64,000 nucleotides of DNA from Theristus sp. LFF4_11 (taxonomy: Eukaryota > Nematoda > Chromadorea > Monhysterida > Xyalidae), in contig JASANC010005764.1 in NCBI GenBank assembly GCA_030248135.1, forward strand, positions 1 to 64,000, written 5' to 3'. Of the stretch, positions 21,748-33,300 are shown in pieces; positions within the stretch are counted from its first letter, which is position 1, and every line of letters starts with the position of its first letter. Position numbers and translations under genes: made by a program. The notes under the pieces are model-generated. The model made no database searches and had not been told where the DNA came from. It saw nothing but the letters and a program-made list of their open reading frames with translations.

Positions 21748-24015
21748 TTATTTGACCGCTGCAATCTTGCTTTTGATGTGTTCCGTGCAGAACTTGATCC
21801 ACTCGTCAAGTGAAATTGAACCATCGTCTGTTAAAAAAGGGTTCATACAAATGCGGAAAAATCCCGTATAGCCTGAGAAAGGTCAAATATATTCTATTTT
21901 GTGTAGATAGTAACAGCTGAAGTGTGGCACAACGACTTTTTCGTGTAGGTAAGTTTGATGAGCGAAAGTTTCGAAGCTGTTAATTTTTGGAAAACCCGAG
22001 TTTGCAACATTGTCAACTTTGTCAACATTGCGAAAAAGCGAACAAAAACTTCTGAGCGATAAAAATAAAAACATTGCGTCAAACTGCGAAAGGTCATTGA
22101 CCGCAAATTATTTTGTTCACTTACGGTTTTCGTCCATTGCATCGAACTGCTTCTTACGAGCTGCAACTCGCTCTTCAGGATTCTTGAAGCGCTCTGTCAC
22201 AATGGGCGCCAGACCGTACTTGATCGGTGCCGCAACGCCTGCCTCGATCATGCTGTCGAACTCCACCTTGAAATAGTTTCGGTATCACGTCACATTGTAA
22301 GCTTTACCGTATCACTACTTTTCGGGGGAATTATGTTGTTATACAGGGTGGGCCAGAAGTAGTAGGTCATCTTTGATTGCTTATAACTCTTCAACCTCTT
22401 TACCAATTTTGCATACGTCTAACTTAGATTTATGCAAAATTTCAACTGAGAATCAAAAAGAAAGCGCTTGCCAGACACAGAAAAAGAAAAAGTAGGAAAA
22501 ACAACACTTGGTCTCAGCACAAGGCCAAACAATCATCCGTTAAAAGTCGCTGCATAAAAAGGCGTGTGCGTTCATTCGATTGTAAATGTTCGAAATTTGT
22601 GTTTCATACAAAAAAGAAATAATTTTGGGTTAAGTGAGCTTTTTATTGACAGTAAAACATGCGTCACTGAACACGCTAACTTCCTTCAGTTTGAACTCCA
22701 CTTTTAGCGTTTTATATTAATTAAGATTTAATTAGTGTCTGAATAAAGTCTTAAAACAATTGGGAATCCAGTTGGAAGCAATCCAAAATTGCGCATCATC
22801 CAAGAGAAAACGAAGAATAGGTCGTAGAAGAATAGAAAAACAGATCGTAGTTGGAAAAATCCCCAAAATGACATTATTTGTCAATCTGACCGCTTGCATC
22901 ACGTTACCAATCGTTTTCTAAGAACAACAAAGCAAAGCGATACTTTAAACGGTGACAAAGAAAATAAAGGCATGCGAAAATTATGTTCCAAAGGATTTCC
23001 GGTTGAAAAATCGGGCTACCGTATTACCTCTATTAAACCCCCCCCCCCCCCAAAATTAAACCCTCCCCCCAAAAATAAACCCCCACCCCCTCGACAAGTT
23101 TCCAAATAATCCCCCCAAAAATAATCCCCCATGGGGGATTATTGAAACCTGTTTGAAACACATACCCAGCGAATTCAGTGGCTGGTTGCAGTGAAAATGA
23201 TGAAATTGTGCTACCAAAGGCCCCAAATGGATGAGTTAATGGTAATTTCATGACAAAAGGCTGTTGTAAAAGGAAATTTCTATGTAGAGTAGAAGTTTCT
23301 GCGACTTCCTTCCTGCCATGGAAGGTATTTTTGCCATTTTGCTCACTCCTAAAAATGGTTTCCAAATAAACCCCCCCCCAAAAATAAAGCCCCCCCCCAA
23401 AAATAAACCCCCACCCCCAGAAGTCGCTGAAGAAATAAACCCCCATGGGGGTTTATTAAAGGTAATAGGTAATACGGTAGGTGGGTTTTTCAGGAAGCTT
23501 TACTTTCAAAAACCCTTTTGAAAAACCGTTTTAAAAAACCGTATTTTTTTAAATTCTGTTAAACACGCAGGTTTTGACAAACTGGGGTGAAAATTTGCAC
23601 AGAATTAAGTTGCGCCCTTTTGTCTGTAAGTTGCATTCACCAGAATTGGCAAAGCGGTTGAAGAGTTATAGGCAATACTACTTCTGACCCACCCTGTATG
23701 TATCTAGTTACCCCCTATCCATCTGCAATCCATTTGCATCAGCAATACTATTGTACAATACAGTTTTAATTTGTGATATTATATTCTAAGTTTATGCTAA
23801 CCGGGTTAACCGCGCCATCCCAATCGGCATCGGCCTTCATGAAGCATGCAACCATAAAGTCGTACAACTCACGACGTTCAGCCGACTTCGGATCGGACAT
23901 TGCCTGTGGAAATTTGACCCAATATTACGCATATGCGAAAATCATCAAAATGTAGAAGCGCGTAGCATACCTTTTTGTGGAAAGCAATAAAGTCGTCCTT
24001 GGTGCCCTTGTCCAT
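21748..24015 (-). CDS. Small two-EF-hand calcium-binding protein, copy B
   Basis: The exons are 23971-24015, 23802-23903, 22125-22266 and 21748-21827, giving 122 residues. The protein starts MDKGTKDDFIAFHKK. Loop 1 is DADWDGAVNPVE and loop 2 DENHDGSISLDE, both canonical calcium-binding EF-hand loops. The segment between them includes GLAPIVTERF. The intron phases (0, 0, 1) and positions are identical to the neighbouring copies, showing origin by tandem duplication. Intron 2 is enlarged to about 1.5 kb by two nested TIR elements. The stop codon TAA overlaps an AATAAA hexamer that could act in polyadenylation. No targeting signal is seen, so it is presumably cytosolic. The exact subfamily is not certain; it is an EF-hand-pair protein of the calmodulin superfamily. 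Confidence 0.9.
22344..23696. mobile_element. TIR element with CAGGGTGGG ends, in intron 2 of copy B
   Basis: The left end CAGGGTGGGCCAGAAGTAGT and the right end (inverted CAGGGTGGGTCAGAAGTAGT) share about 60 bp, including TATAACTCTTCAACC. TA flanks both sides. CAGGG termini with a TA duplication fit the Tc1/mariner-like group. No transposase is visible. It is interrupted by a second element at 23019-23477. Confidence 0.75.
23019..23477. mobile_element. Nested TIR element with poly-C/poly-G subterminal tracts
   Basis: It starts CCGTATTACC and ends GGTAATACGG, with TA on both sides. Both arms contain C tracts separated by AAAATAAA-like spacers and a palindromic CCCCATGGGG. It lies within the CAGGGTGGG element, so it inserted later. 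The 459 bp encode nothing recognisable. Confidence 0.7.
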
Positions 24016-25158
24016 GTTGGTCTCTGTTGTGAGGGTACTTCAATTTATCAAACCAGTGGTTACAAAGTTTTGTCACTGAAATAACGAAGTCATAATTAAA
24101 TGTCACTGAAATAATGAGAACATAAAACTGCGGTGTACAAATACAATGTAGGTTGCGTAGGGTATTCTTAATGTGTGAAAAAGTATGTTTGTGTACCAGA
24201 CCAAAATTCGGAAGAGAAACTAAAACGTGAGCTAATCCACAGTATTTCCAAACTTGTGGAAAACAAGTGGCAGATCGTGTACTGGGTGAAGCGAAAGCTG
24301 CCCAAAAGAATCGCGCGCCTGCCTGGCCGGCGCACTGCGGATTCGCAGCAACGACTCTGAACAATATTGATAGCCCATATTCGCGCATGCATATTTTCGC
24401 ATATGAATACAACTGCTATGAAGTGATCACCAAAACTCACTTCAGCGAGGCCCGTCTCTCTCTCGAGTCAACTGTTGTGCTTTTTGAATCGGGCGCTCCC
24501 AAGATTTGTTGTAAAGTACAAAAGCGTAAGTCCGTTACATTCTTGCGTAATCGTGGAGCCGCTGACTGATGTCGTTTGTGTGCGAATGATGCTCTCTACT
24601 GGAGGTCCAGCATACGTTTTACAGCTGACTGCTCTGGTAGTGTCTGCTTTGGTTTCTACTTTTCATTCTGGCAACTGGTGCTTTCTTGTCAAACTGGTGT
24701 TCACATATGATTGCTTGTGTTCATAAAAACTGAGCTTTCTGATGTTCAACAAAAATTCAAGTTGTTGACTATTTTGCTGGTGTCTTCCATCTGCCCTCTC
24801 AGAGTTTTGAGCGTCCACATTTCGTGGTTGTCACGTTTTCTTTACCAACTCACGTCATCTGGTTAAATTTTGTTCATTGCAGCCTTTTCTCAATACAACC
24901 TTACTTGAATATGCGAAAAAAGCTCCCTGATTTTGTTTGAATAAAGCTCGAAACAAAATTGCAAGTACATAGAAATTAGTTAAAAGTTGAAGCAAAAAAC
25001 TGTGAAGTTGTGAGACATATATATCAGTAAGCACACATGTAAGTCACGTGTATTTTGTGAAGTGGTTGATTGTTCCTAAGCAGCAAAACGGTATGAAAAA
25101 GTCAGCATATCAGCAAGGTAATGGCGATGAAACTTTCGGGGTTCAGGTAGAAAGTCGT
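24016..25158. other. Intergenic between EF-hand copies B and A
   Basis: About 1.1 kb that should contain the copy B promoter and 5' UTR; a CAACAG acceptor just before the copy B ATG suggests an upstream noncoding exon. Some plus-strand frames at 24175-24570 overlap a GC-richer patch but show no family, and frames on both strands look equally plausible. No function is assigned. Confidence 0.5.
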
Positions 25159-26035
25159 TCATTTAATATCCTTGATTTTCGTCTCGATGTGCGAAACGCA
25201 GAACTTGATCCACTCATCGAGAGAAATAGCGCCGTCCTCTGAAATGTAGTCCTTCTCAAAAAAAAGATCCTTTTTCTCTGACTGTACAATATCGGAAATA
25301 ACGTTGCATTTTATGTGTGTTGCCTTAGGAAAAGGAAAACATTAGGTGATGGCAACAATACGAACTGTTTTCATCCATGGCGTCAAACTGCTTGTGGCGA
25401 GCGGCCAATCTGTCTTCGGGTGTCTTGAACAGTTCTGTGGTCAATGGGGCGAGGCCGTACTTCCGTGGCGCTGTTACGCCCATCTCGATCATCTTGTCGA
25501 ACTCGACCTAGTGTTAATTTCAGTTTACATTGAATTGACCGATTGTTTATGGACATATTACGTTATGCGTTACATATGTACGTGCATATAAGCATGCGTG
25601 ACAACATGCCAATGTAACATATTGATTTTATTTTTATTTCAAAAGTTTGGGAGAGCTTATGTATGTATTTGTTGTTGAACGTACGGGAAATTCATCGAGG
25701 GTAAAAACCATCGAGTTGTCTTATGTAGGGAGGTATAGAATACAATTTGAAAGGTTTTTACTGGATTCACTGCACCGTCCCAATCGGCATCGGCTGCCAT
25801 GAAGCACTTGACCATGAAGTCGTACAACTCACGCCGTTCAGCCGACTTCGGATCAGCGATCGCCTGCAAAAAACGTTGACTAAAATTGCCATTTTTGTTT
25901 TTCTACATTTATATAGATTTACAACAGTGACGCTTTTAAGCCGATGAAAACAAAGTGAATTGATTGCTTTTCAAACGATTCTCGATGTACCTTTTTGTGG
26001 AAAGCGATGAAATCATCCTTGCTGCCTTTGTCCAT
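25159..26035 (-). CDS. Small two-EF-hand calcium-binding protein, copy A
   Basis: The exons are 25991-26035, 25762-25863, 25366-25507 and 25159-25238, giving 122 residues beginning MDKGSKDDFIAFHKK. Loop 1 DADWDGAVNPVE and loop 2 DENKDGAISLDE keep all calcium-coordinating positions. The structure and phases equal those of copies B and C, and it is closest to B. It is the 5'-most of the three in transcriptional order. A CGCAG acceptor lies 10 bases before the ATG, showing a spliced 5' leader. An alternative first exon is possible at 26144-26242. The likely role is an intracellular calcium buffer or sensor; no partner can be inferred. Confidence 0.9.
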
Positions 26036-26143
26036 CTTGGATCACTGCGAATGGTTTGAAGAACTTGAAAATTTTGAAAAACGACTGAAAGAAAACAACA
26101 GCAGACTGAAGTGGCAATTTTAGACGAGCACTAACTTATATAC

Positions 26144-26242
26144 CTCCTGTTGCACGTAGGATTTTGGATAGTTAAACACGTCACCTGCAAATCTGCCACC
26201 TTCGGAGCCTAGCTTCTGCAGACGTTTGTCGTTAAGCGACAT
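26144..26242 (-). CDS. Possible alternative first exon of EF-hand copy A
   Basis: An ATG opens a 33-codon frame (MSLNDKRLQKLGSEGG to YVQQE) that ends in phase 0 at a GAG|GTATAT donor. Spliced directly to exon 2 of copy A (25863) it would give an in-frame alternative N terminus. Spliced to exon 1 it meets TGA at once and would be a short upstream frame ending just before the main ATG. Which occurs cannot be seen from sequence. It may also be plain 5' UTR. Confidence 0.35.
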
Positions 26243-28730
26243 TTTATGCTGAGCGATTTTTATGATCGTTTGACGGCTATTTCGGCTGCCTTTCTCAGCA
26301 CTTGCGGACGGGTGCAATTTCACTTCAGTAGATTTATTGTACCTCCTCTACAGCTATGTAGCCTCGTTTCTACTCTTCAATTGTGCTAACAACAAGAAGA
26401 TACAATGTACCTCAATACAATCCTGTGAATCATGTGCAATTCAAAAAAACACCCGATTTGTGTGATCATTTTGCATCTCTTTTTATTTCATTGAACGTCT
26501 GATTGGCGGTGAGCGAAGTTTCAAAGTATGAATGCAGACTACACTGGCTACTCGTGTGTCTCTGTCCGTCAGGTTGGTCCATTCTGTGTCATTGTCACTG
26601 ATTTACACTGCGTCACTGAGTTTTTGACGAAGACAAAGTAGTCCCGGTTGCGTTCACCAGTGTCTGCGCATTTACACATAAGGCAGCAACACGCCAGTAA
26701 CGTCAGATGAACAGCTGACCCATCGGCGGCGATAGGCAGCCCGGACAATATAACCATAGATTTTCATAACAGTTTCAAACCTGGACAGAAGTGGGATTAC
26801 GTGCTAAAACCAAAAAGTCGCAGTGAAACTTAGCTCGGTCGTTAAATGTTGTACTTTCGTCGGTGAAAACTGGCTCGAGAGAGTTGTCAATAAACTATTG
26901 AAACGGTTCATTTTCTGTTTCTTTTTAGCTTTTGTCCTGAACACCAATCCTCACTTCCGATCACCAATTAAGTTTCATAAAATCATTTACATTCAGATGG
27001 TTGTTCAATTTCAGTTGCCCAATTCAAATTTTAACGCACAAATTCGAAGACATAAATAGATTGTAATCTTGATGACAAGGTAAACACGGTTGTCTTTGAC
27101 AGCTAAACAAGCACTTGCGCGACGTAAATCAGCTGTTGTGTTTTCGCATATAGCGCCGAACTGGGCAGCAAAAGACACCAAAGACAGCATATTGCATGTC
27201 GAAAAGACAATCCGACAAAAAGTAATAGTGTTGCAGTTGACTGCATTTTTCGGTTTTGTTTGTCAGCTGACAACGGTGCAGCTAAAAGTGTTGCGTGTCG
27301 TCATTACACTGAAAAACTATTAGTCTTCCTGGTTCTGTTTGACCAAAAGAATTCGTAGTGGCTTACAATTGTTAAAGCACACAAACAGCTAAAAACTTAT
27401 GTCGTTGAACTCGATGCTTTTTAAAACTGCATAAGTATTCGAATTTTTAGTAACATTTTAGAGCTACGATGCAATGGTGTGCATTAATTCCTCGTGTTAA
27501 GGACAATATTTTTGGTTTTATGTAGAGCGACAACGTTTTTGTCTTCATCCGCAATTGCGCGCTGTAGCGTTATATTATAGCATTGTCAATTTTAAGTTTC
27601 AGTAAGCTAGGAGGGTCGGCGTAGTTTTCTTTCAGAATTTCTACAAAGTCGTTCGACTCCAGTTCATTGTCAAATGTAGATAGTAATCGTATAACTGGTG
27701 CTTACTACTAGGCACCTCCGGGTTGCGAGCTGAAACAGTTGAAGAAGAATGAATGAAACTGCGAATATGTCTTGCAGTCATTTGTCTGTGCCACCATGCT
27801 GTTGGGATCGATTGGATCAAGTTGCAATAAAAGTTCGTGAACCAAGACAAAAATCAAGGTTTGGACGAAGCGAAGGTTTCAGGGTTTTATTGTTCCAGCA
27901 TTGAAAAATGACATTTGCTAAAAAAATTGTAAAGAGAAATAACAGAAAACAGACATAACAAAACAAAATAAGTTGTCGATAACCAGCATTAAGTGTATGA
28001 ATCTAAACGGTCGTTGTATTTTTTGAAATCATTGCAGATTGCAATATCTGTAGTGCGACTGACAAATACATTTATTCAACACGGTCTGTATAAATGAAAG
28101 TGAACTTTCTGTTGAAATGCAACAGAACAAAGCAAAACAATTATCGTTCGTTCTCAAGATTACATGAACACGTCAGTGTCGTTTACCATCGATGTTGTTT
28201 GACAACAAAACTTGGTTCTACCACAACGCCTCGGAACAACTGGTAGAGACGCCAATGGGATAAGACCAAAACAATACTAGAACTAACATGACTACTTTTC
28301 GGAACAAAAAGTGAAAATTTCCTACAACAATATACCACCAGAATGATCAAAATAACAGCGAAAAAACAAGTTCGAATTGAACAAACAAACACTTTTCGGA
28401 CAAACAAAAACTAGAAACCGTAAAAATGTGTATAACAATCAAAAAAGAAAGAACCGACAACAAACAAAACAACTTATCAAGTTAACGCATTTTCAGAGGG
28501 CAGTATTGTTTTTCGAACATGAGTGTGCATGGTGTGTCTTAAATGATGATGATATATGTGTGAAAAGAAAAGGCACAAAGCGCACAGAAATAAAAATAAG
28601 ACTCGGGACAAAGTATGTAAAAAAATTTGAACGCACTAATTGAGAATCCCGGGTACATGCTCGGCAAACGTGCTGTGTTGCTCTTATTTGTAAATAATCA
28701 AAAATCGTTTCCTTTGGAAATAACATATAA
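26243..28730. other. Intergenic, no gene recognised
   Basis: AT-rich, largely single-copy sequence between the EF-hand cluster and the Smaug gene. The open frames on either strand have biased composition and lack splice context or recognisable domains. No RNA gene was recognised. Confidence 0.5.
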
Positions 28731-28875
28731 AGGGGTTTTTTGGGGGGGGGTTTTTTTGGGGGGGGTTTTTTGCGGGGGGTTTGGTTTGGGGGGGGGAGGG
28801 GGGGGGGGGTTTTTATTTTTTTTTGGAATTATTTATTTTTGGGGTGGTCTTTGGGGGGGGGGGGGGGGGGGGGGT

Positions 28876-28907
<32 letters not shown>
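28731..28907 (+). repeat. Extreme poly-G/poly-T tract
   Basis: Alternating G and T runs end in uninterrupted G runs of about 22 (28853-28874) and 31 (28876-28906) bases. Such a tract can form G-quadruplexes, and its length here is likely inexact because polymerases slip on it. The translated Gly-rich frame is not a gene. Confidence 0.9.
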
Positions 28908-30375
28908 ATGTAGTTCATTGCAAATTTACTGAGCATCAACGAATTATTTAACAAAGTAAATTACATGTAGCACACAGCACACACAACTAGACAGGAATGA
29001 TTTAAAAGTACATGATTACCAAAAAGCGTTTAGAAACTGAAATAAAATACGAACCAGGCTTCAGGGTTTCATTCTATGGACTGTCAGTTTGTATTAAAGT
29101 GACCTTGCGGTTGTTCACAAACCGAAAGCTCATCGAATGAAATAAAAGTCACTGAATCGTATTGGGACTGAATCGCAATTTTCATTCGCATGCTTTGTTG
29201 ACATGCGTAGCCAAAAATTGAATTCACTTTGAAGCAATTGTTCAGGGCTGTTGTGAATTAAAAAAACAAAACCACAAAAATACAAACAATCAGAAAGTTT
29301 TAACTTTACAGTATATTTAAAATCTCGTTAAAAGTAATCTTTGCACAGGATTTTGTGATACTGTAGATAATACAGTACATTTAGAAACAACGAGCGAGCC
29401 ATGTGAGGCGCAAATAGGAAACTGCAGCAATAAACACTAAGTTTGAAAATCAGAATTCAACATGCGGTACAAAGAGCAATAGAAATACGCATAAATTGTA
29501 AAACACACCAGAAATTTGATTTTGTTAACCGTAGTCAATTCAAATAAGATAAAAACGGGGGGGGCATTCAGAAGGTGCCAGTGCCATCAACAGACAACCA
29601 TAGCGAACCAACGGCCTAGTGAAAATTTCCCGCACCTGTTATATTAACACCCCAAGTCGACCAACGACTTGTCAAAATACAACCAGCTAAAAACAACACA
29701 CACACACACACACACTTATTTGTTTTTGCATGAAAAGTCTGAAACAAAGAAACATTCGTCTGATAATACTTTGTATGTCCACAAGCTTTGGAGCTACACT
29801 GAACCGATGTACCTGTTTGAAACAACCGGCGAACAGACAAAAGGGATTTTAGTAACCAGCCCAAAATGTAAAAACAAAAACGCTGTAACTTTAACTATAA
29901 AAATACAGAAAATCCAGCTGCCAAGAGGCGGAAAATGACAACAGAAAAACAAAAAACACAAGCTTTCAAAGTCACCAAAACAATGCACTGATGATGTGAC
30001 CGACATAAAATCATAAAAATATTTTTTACTAATTTCTGTTAGCTTTTCTCCTTGACTGAATTATGCACAGAACTTTGTTTAATGTTGGATAACTTTTCAA
30101 CATGATAATCATCACAATTTTCAGACACTCTGTGCCAAAAAAAGTTTGAATAAGAAAACGTTAGAAAACCCGACGAAGTAACACTTCGTATTCTTTGAAT
30201 CCAAAATCCACACTTGTTTCACGATTGACTCGCAAAAGATATATTGAATTAAAAACCCTAAAAACATCCCGCTATCAAAAAAACTATTGTTAAAATAAAC
30301 AAATTGTAATGCTCATTGCACTAGATAATGAAATAATCCACAAAACGCATTCTGTTCGCCTAATTGTTTGACAAA
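28908..30375. other. Sequence 3' of the Smaug gene
   Basis: AT-rich sequence that probably includes the Smaug 3' UTR, read on the minus strand. It contains an AC dinucleotide repeat at about 29695-29715. No clear polyadenylation signal can be assigned and no further gene was recognised. Confidence 0.5.
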
Positions 30376-33300
30376 TCAACAATATTGATTTGCTGTTGAA
30401 TGTGTTGATGCATATGACGTATTGATCGACGTGTTTGCCGAGCCAACTGCCATATCAGCGACGCTCCTAAAAATCAAACGCGAACTTAACTGGTTGCAAT
30501 TTCAGAATTTTGATTAGTTTGAGAGAGAGCCAATAAATTTGTTCGTATGCTGATGTCATCAACAGCCATGAAACTCACATGCACAACTTTTCCATCGACC
30601 AGTTGTGCGTGTCGGCCGAGCAACAGCCGTTGCAGTTGTTGTCGAGCGTGTTGCTGCTGCGTTCGCCTCTGCTGCTGCAGAGTGCCTGCACGTTGTTCGA
30701 GTTGTTCTCAGCGAGCACGGCGCGACCGACGTCATGCGCCAGTTGTTGCCATCGATTTGCGCTGCTGTTCGTGGTGCGGTTCGTTGGTGAAGGCGATGGC
30801 GTCATGCCAACTGCCACCATGTCTGAGAAGCAAAATCCGTGTTATTTTTTATTCTGACAAATCCGGCTTACGTTTAGTACATGTGCCAAACATGAATTTA
30901 CCGTTTGACCAAAACGTGATTGGCGACAGTGATCGTTGTCTGCTGTTGATCTTGTTGTTTGTAAACTTCAGACCGTTCGCGGAGCACGAATGCTCTGCCT
31001 TCCATGGCATGCTATTCGCACTTTCGTTGCACGGCTTCTGCGCTCTTGCTTTGTTGTCGTTGTTCATCAGCAAACCTGGTCGGTCAGTGTTGCTAGAACA
31101 TGGTCGCACGTCAACATGGCCGTGCTTCTCGACATTCGGTGAAAACAACACGTTTTGCTGTTGAATCTGTGAACGCATGTTGCCTGTTCGGTCGAGGCCA
31201 GGAGTCATAGTCTGCACCGATGCCTCATTCGCTTTGACCGTTGACTAAAAGTCAGATAGCTGTTTGAAGGATTGAAGGAGGATTGACTTAAACAGAGTCA
31301 GTAGCGTGTAACTAACCGACAACGGTAAATGTTGACGTGCAGCCACTCTCTGATTGGTGTGGCCATTCTGGCGTTGCTGTTGTTCTAACTCAAGCATAGC
31401 CAGCTGCTGTGCTGCCACACTGTTCAGTTCATTCTGTTGGTGACCAGCTGTGGTACTGATATTGCTTTTGTTCACTGGCGGGCCACCATTGCTAATGTTG
31501 GTCGGCTTCGATGGTGTTCCGTGCAACAGCGACGGTGGTTTCATTGTGCACAGCTGAAGATACGGAACATTTGCGCCGATACCCTCAAAAAACATTGTTG
31601 TTAGTGCATAACATAATATAAGCGAAGTGTGCTTACCGCTTGTGCTTGGCGACAATCCGTTGTTGTTGTGGGCGACGATTGATACGACAGTGATGAGGCG
31701 TGTTGCTGTTGTTGTGCCGCAATCAGTTGAGCAAAAAGAAAACCTAACTGCTGCTGATTGAGAGCATGATTCGCCGACTGTGGAAACAGCGGAAGCTGCT
31801 GCTGCTGTAAAGCGATCGTCAACGCAGCCATCATGGCTGTTTGGTGTTGGTGAGTCGTTGACGGTGTGGCGGACAACGCTAGTTGATGGTGATCGAACCC
31901 AAGCGCCGAGCTTGAACATGGTAACTGAAAAAATGATATTGCGGTTTTGGTGCCAGCTATGTTTGAGTTGTGAATGGTTCACTTGTTTAACAAGGAATAG
32001 CTAGACGATTGCAGTGGGAATGTTACCATTTGCTGTTGCAGTATAGCAGACATGAGAGCAGCTTCGGCAGCAGCGACGTGGTGCGCTTGTTGCCCTTTGT
32101 TGCCGTTTATGTGCCAACCGCCAGCTGGTGGAAGAGCCGCTGATTGACCGCAGCTTAGTGGCCTTGTGTTGTTGTGCGGCCCAGTCAAATGAAAATTTAA
32201 CGGCGGAGGCCGATTCCAACAAATTTGTTCCTGACCTGGAATAGAGTTTTTATACTACCCACTGTAGTTCAAAGTTACACTGTTTACAAATTACAGTTTA
32301 CTAGTTTTAATTACCATTAAGTAGCGTTCGGCGTTGCTGTGGTTTATTGTTGAAGACTCCACAAGTTGGCAGCTTGTTAACAGCGGACAACCGTCGCATG
32401 TTACTGTCTGCTTTCCACATTTTTGCAACCGCATGCTTCCAGCCGATCATGCGACGCTTTTGTGCCAATGTGAACGACTTAAAACGTGTAAAAATTTTAT
32501 TATGTGAAGCAGTATTTACATGTATTTTATATTATTTTTTTTATTAGTTATAATCATATATTTAAAGTATATTTATATTTGTAAAAATGCTTTTTTACAT
32601 GTTTTTTTTCTGAAATTCTTGCAACCGACCTCGTGGTTAATGGCGCGATCCAGAATCTGCTTAAGTGTCGCATAAGCATCTTCATCAAGATAGCCGTCTG
32701 GTGTTTCCATCATGGTCATGTGCACTTTGCCGACGACACGAACAAAATGTGCCGGAATATTCTGAAAATGTTTGCTATTCATTTTGTGCTGCAAATTGGA
32801 GATGCAACGAATTCATGGCAATTCCATTGTTGATACCGACCTCAGGGTCAATATCTTCCACTGGCACCAATATTCCGTCGATGCGTGCCTGATCAGCCTC
32901 CGGTCTGCCCGGCAACGGATACTGACGAATCGGTGTCAGAATCATTTGGCGGAGCTCGTTCAGCGTCGAGCGAATGCCGCCCAGTTCGGCTGCATCCTTC
33001 AACAGAAATTGACTTTTTTGTTCCTTCACGATTTTGATATTTTCTTCAGTAAGAGGTGCAGTAACAGCGCTAAAATAATGAAGTGCCTACACATACCTTG
33101 TCCAGCGTTTTCAGCGTGGACACCCTGTCTTTCAGCTTTTGAATGCTCGTGATCAATTTTCGCCGTGCCCCTTTCGTCACTCCCTGCAAACGTGCGTACG
33201 TTTCTCTGATTTCAGTTTAACAAAAGTGTCCCTTTGAAGATTTAAAACAAAATTAGACATGTCACCTGTTTCTCCAACTGCTCTTCAGTTAGCTGTAGCA

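Noticed and set aside
29695..29715. AC microsatellite as a functional element
   Set aside because: An ordinary short dinucleotide repeat with no other feature.
30547..31164. A 205-residue plus-strand frame rich in Cys, Ser and Arg
   Set aside because: It is antisense to Gln/Asn-rich Smaug exons, whose CAA/CAG codons give Cys/Leu-rich shadows.
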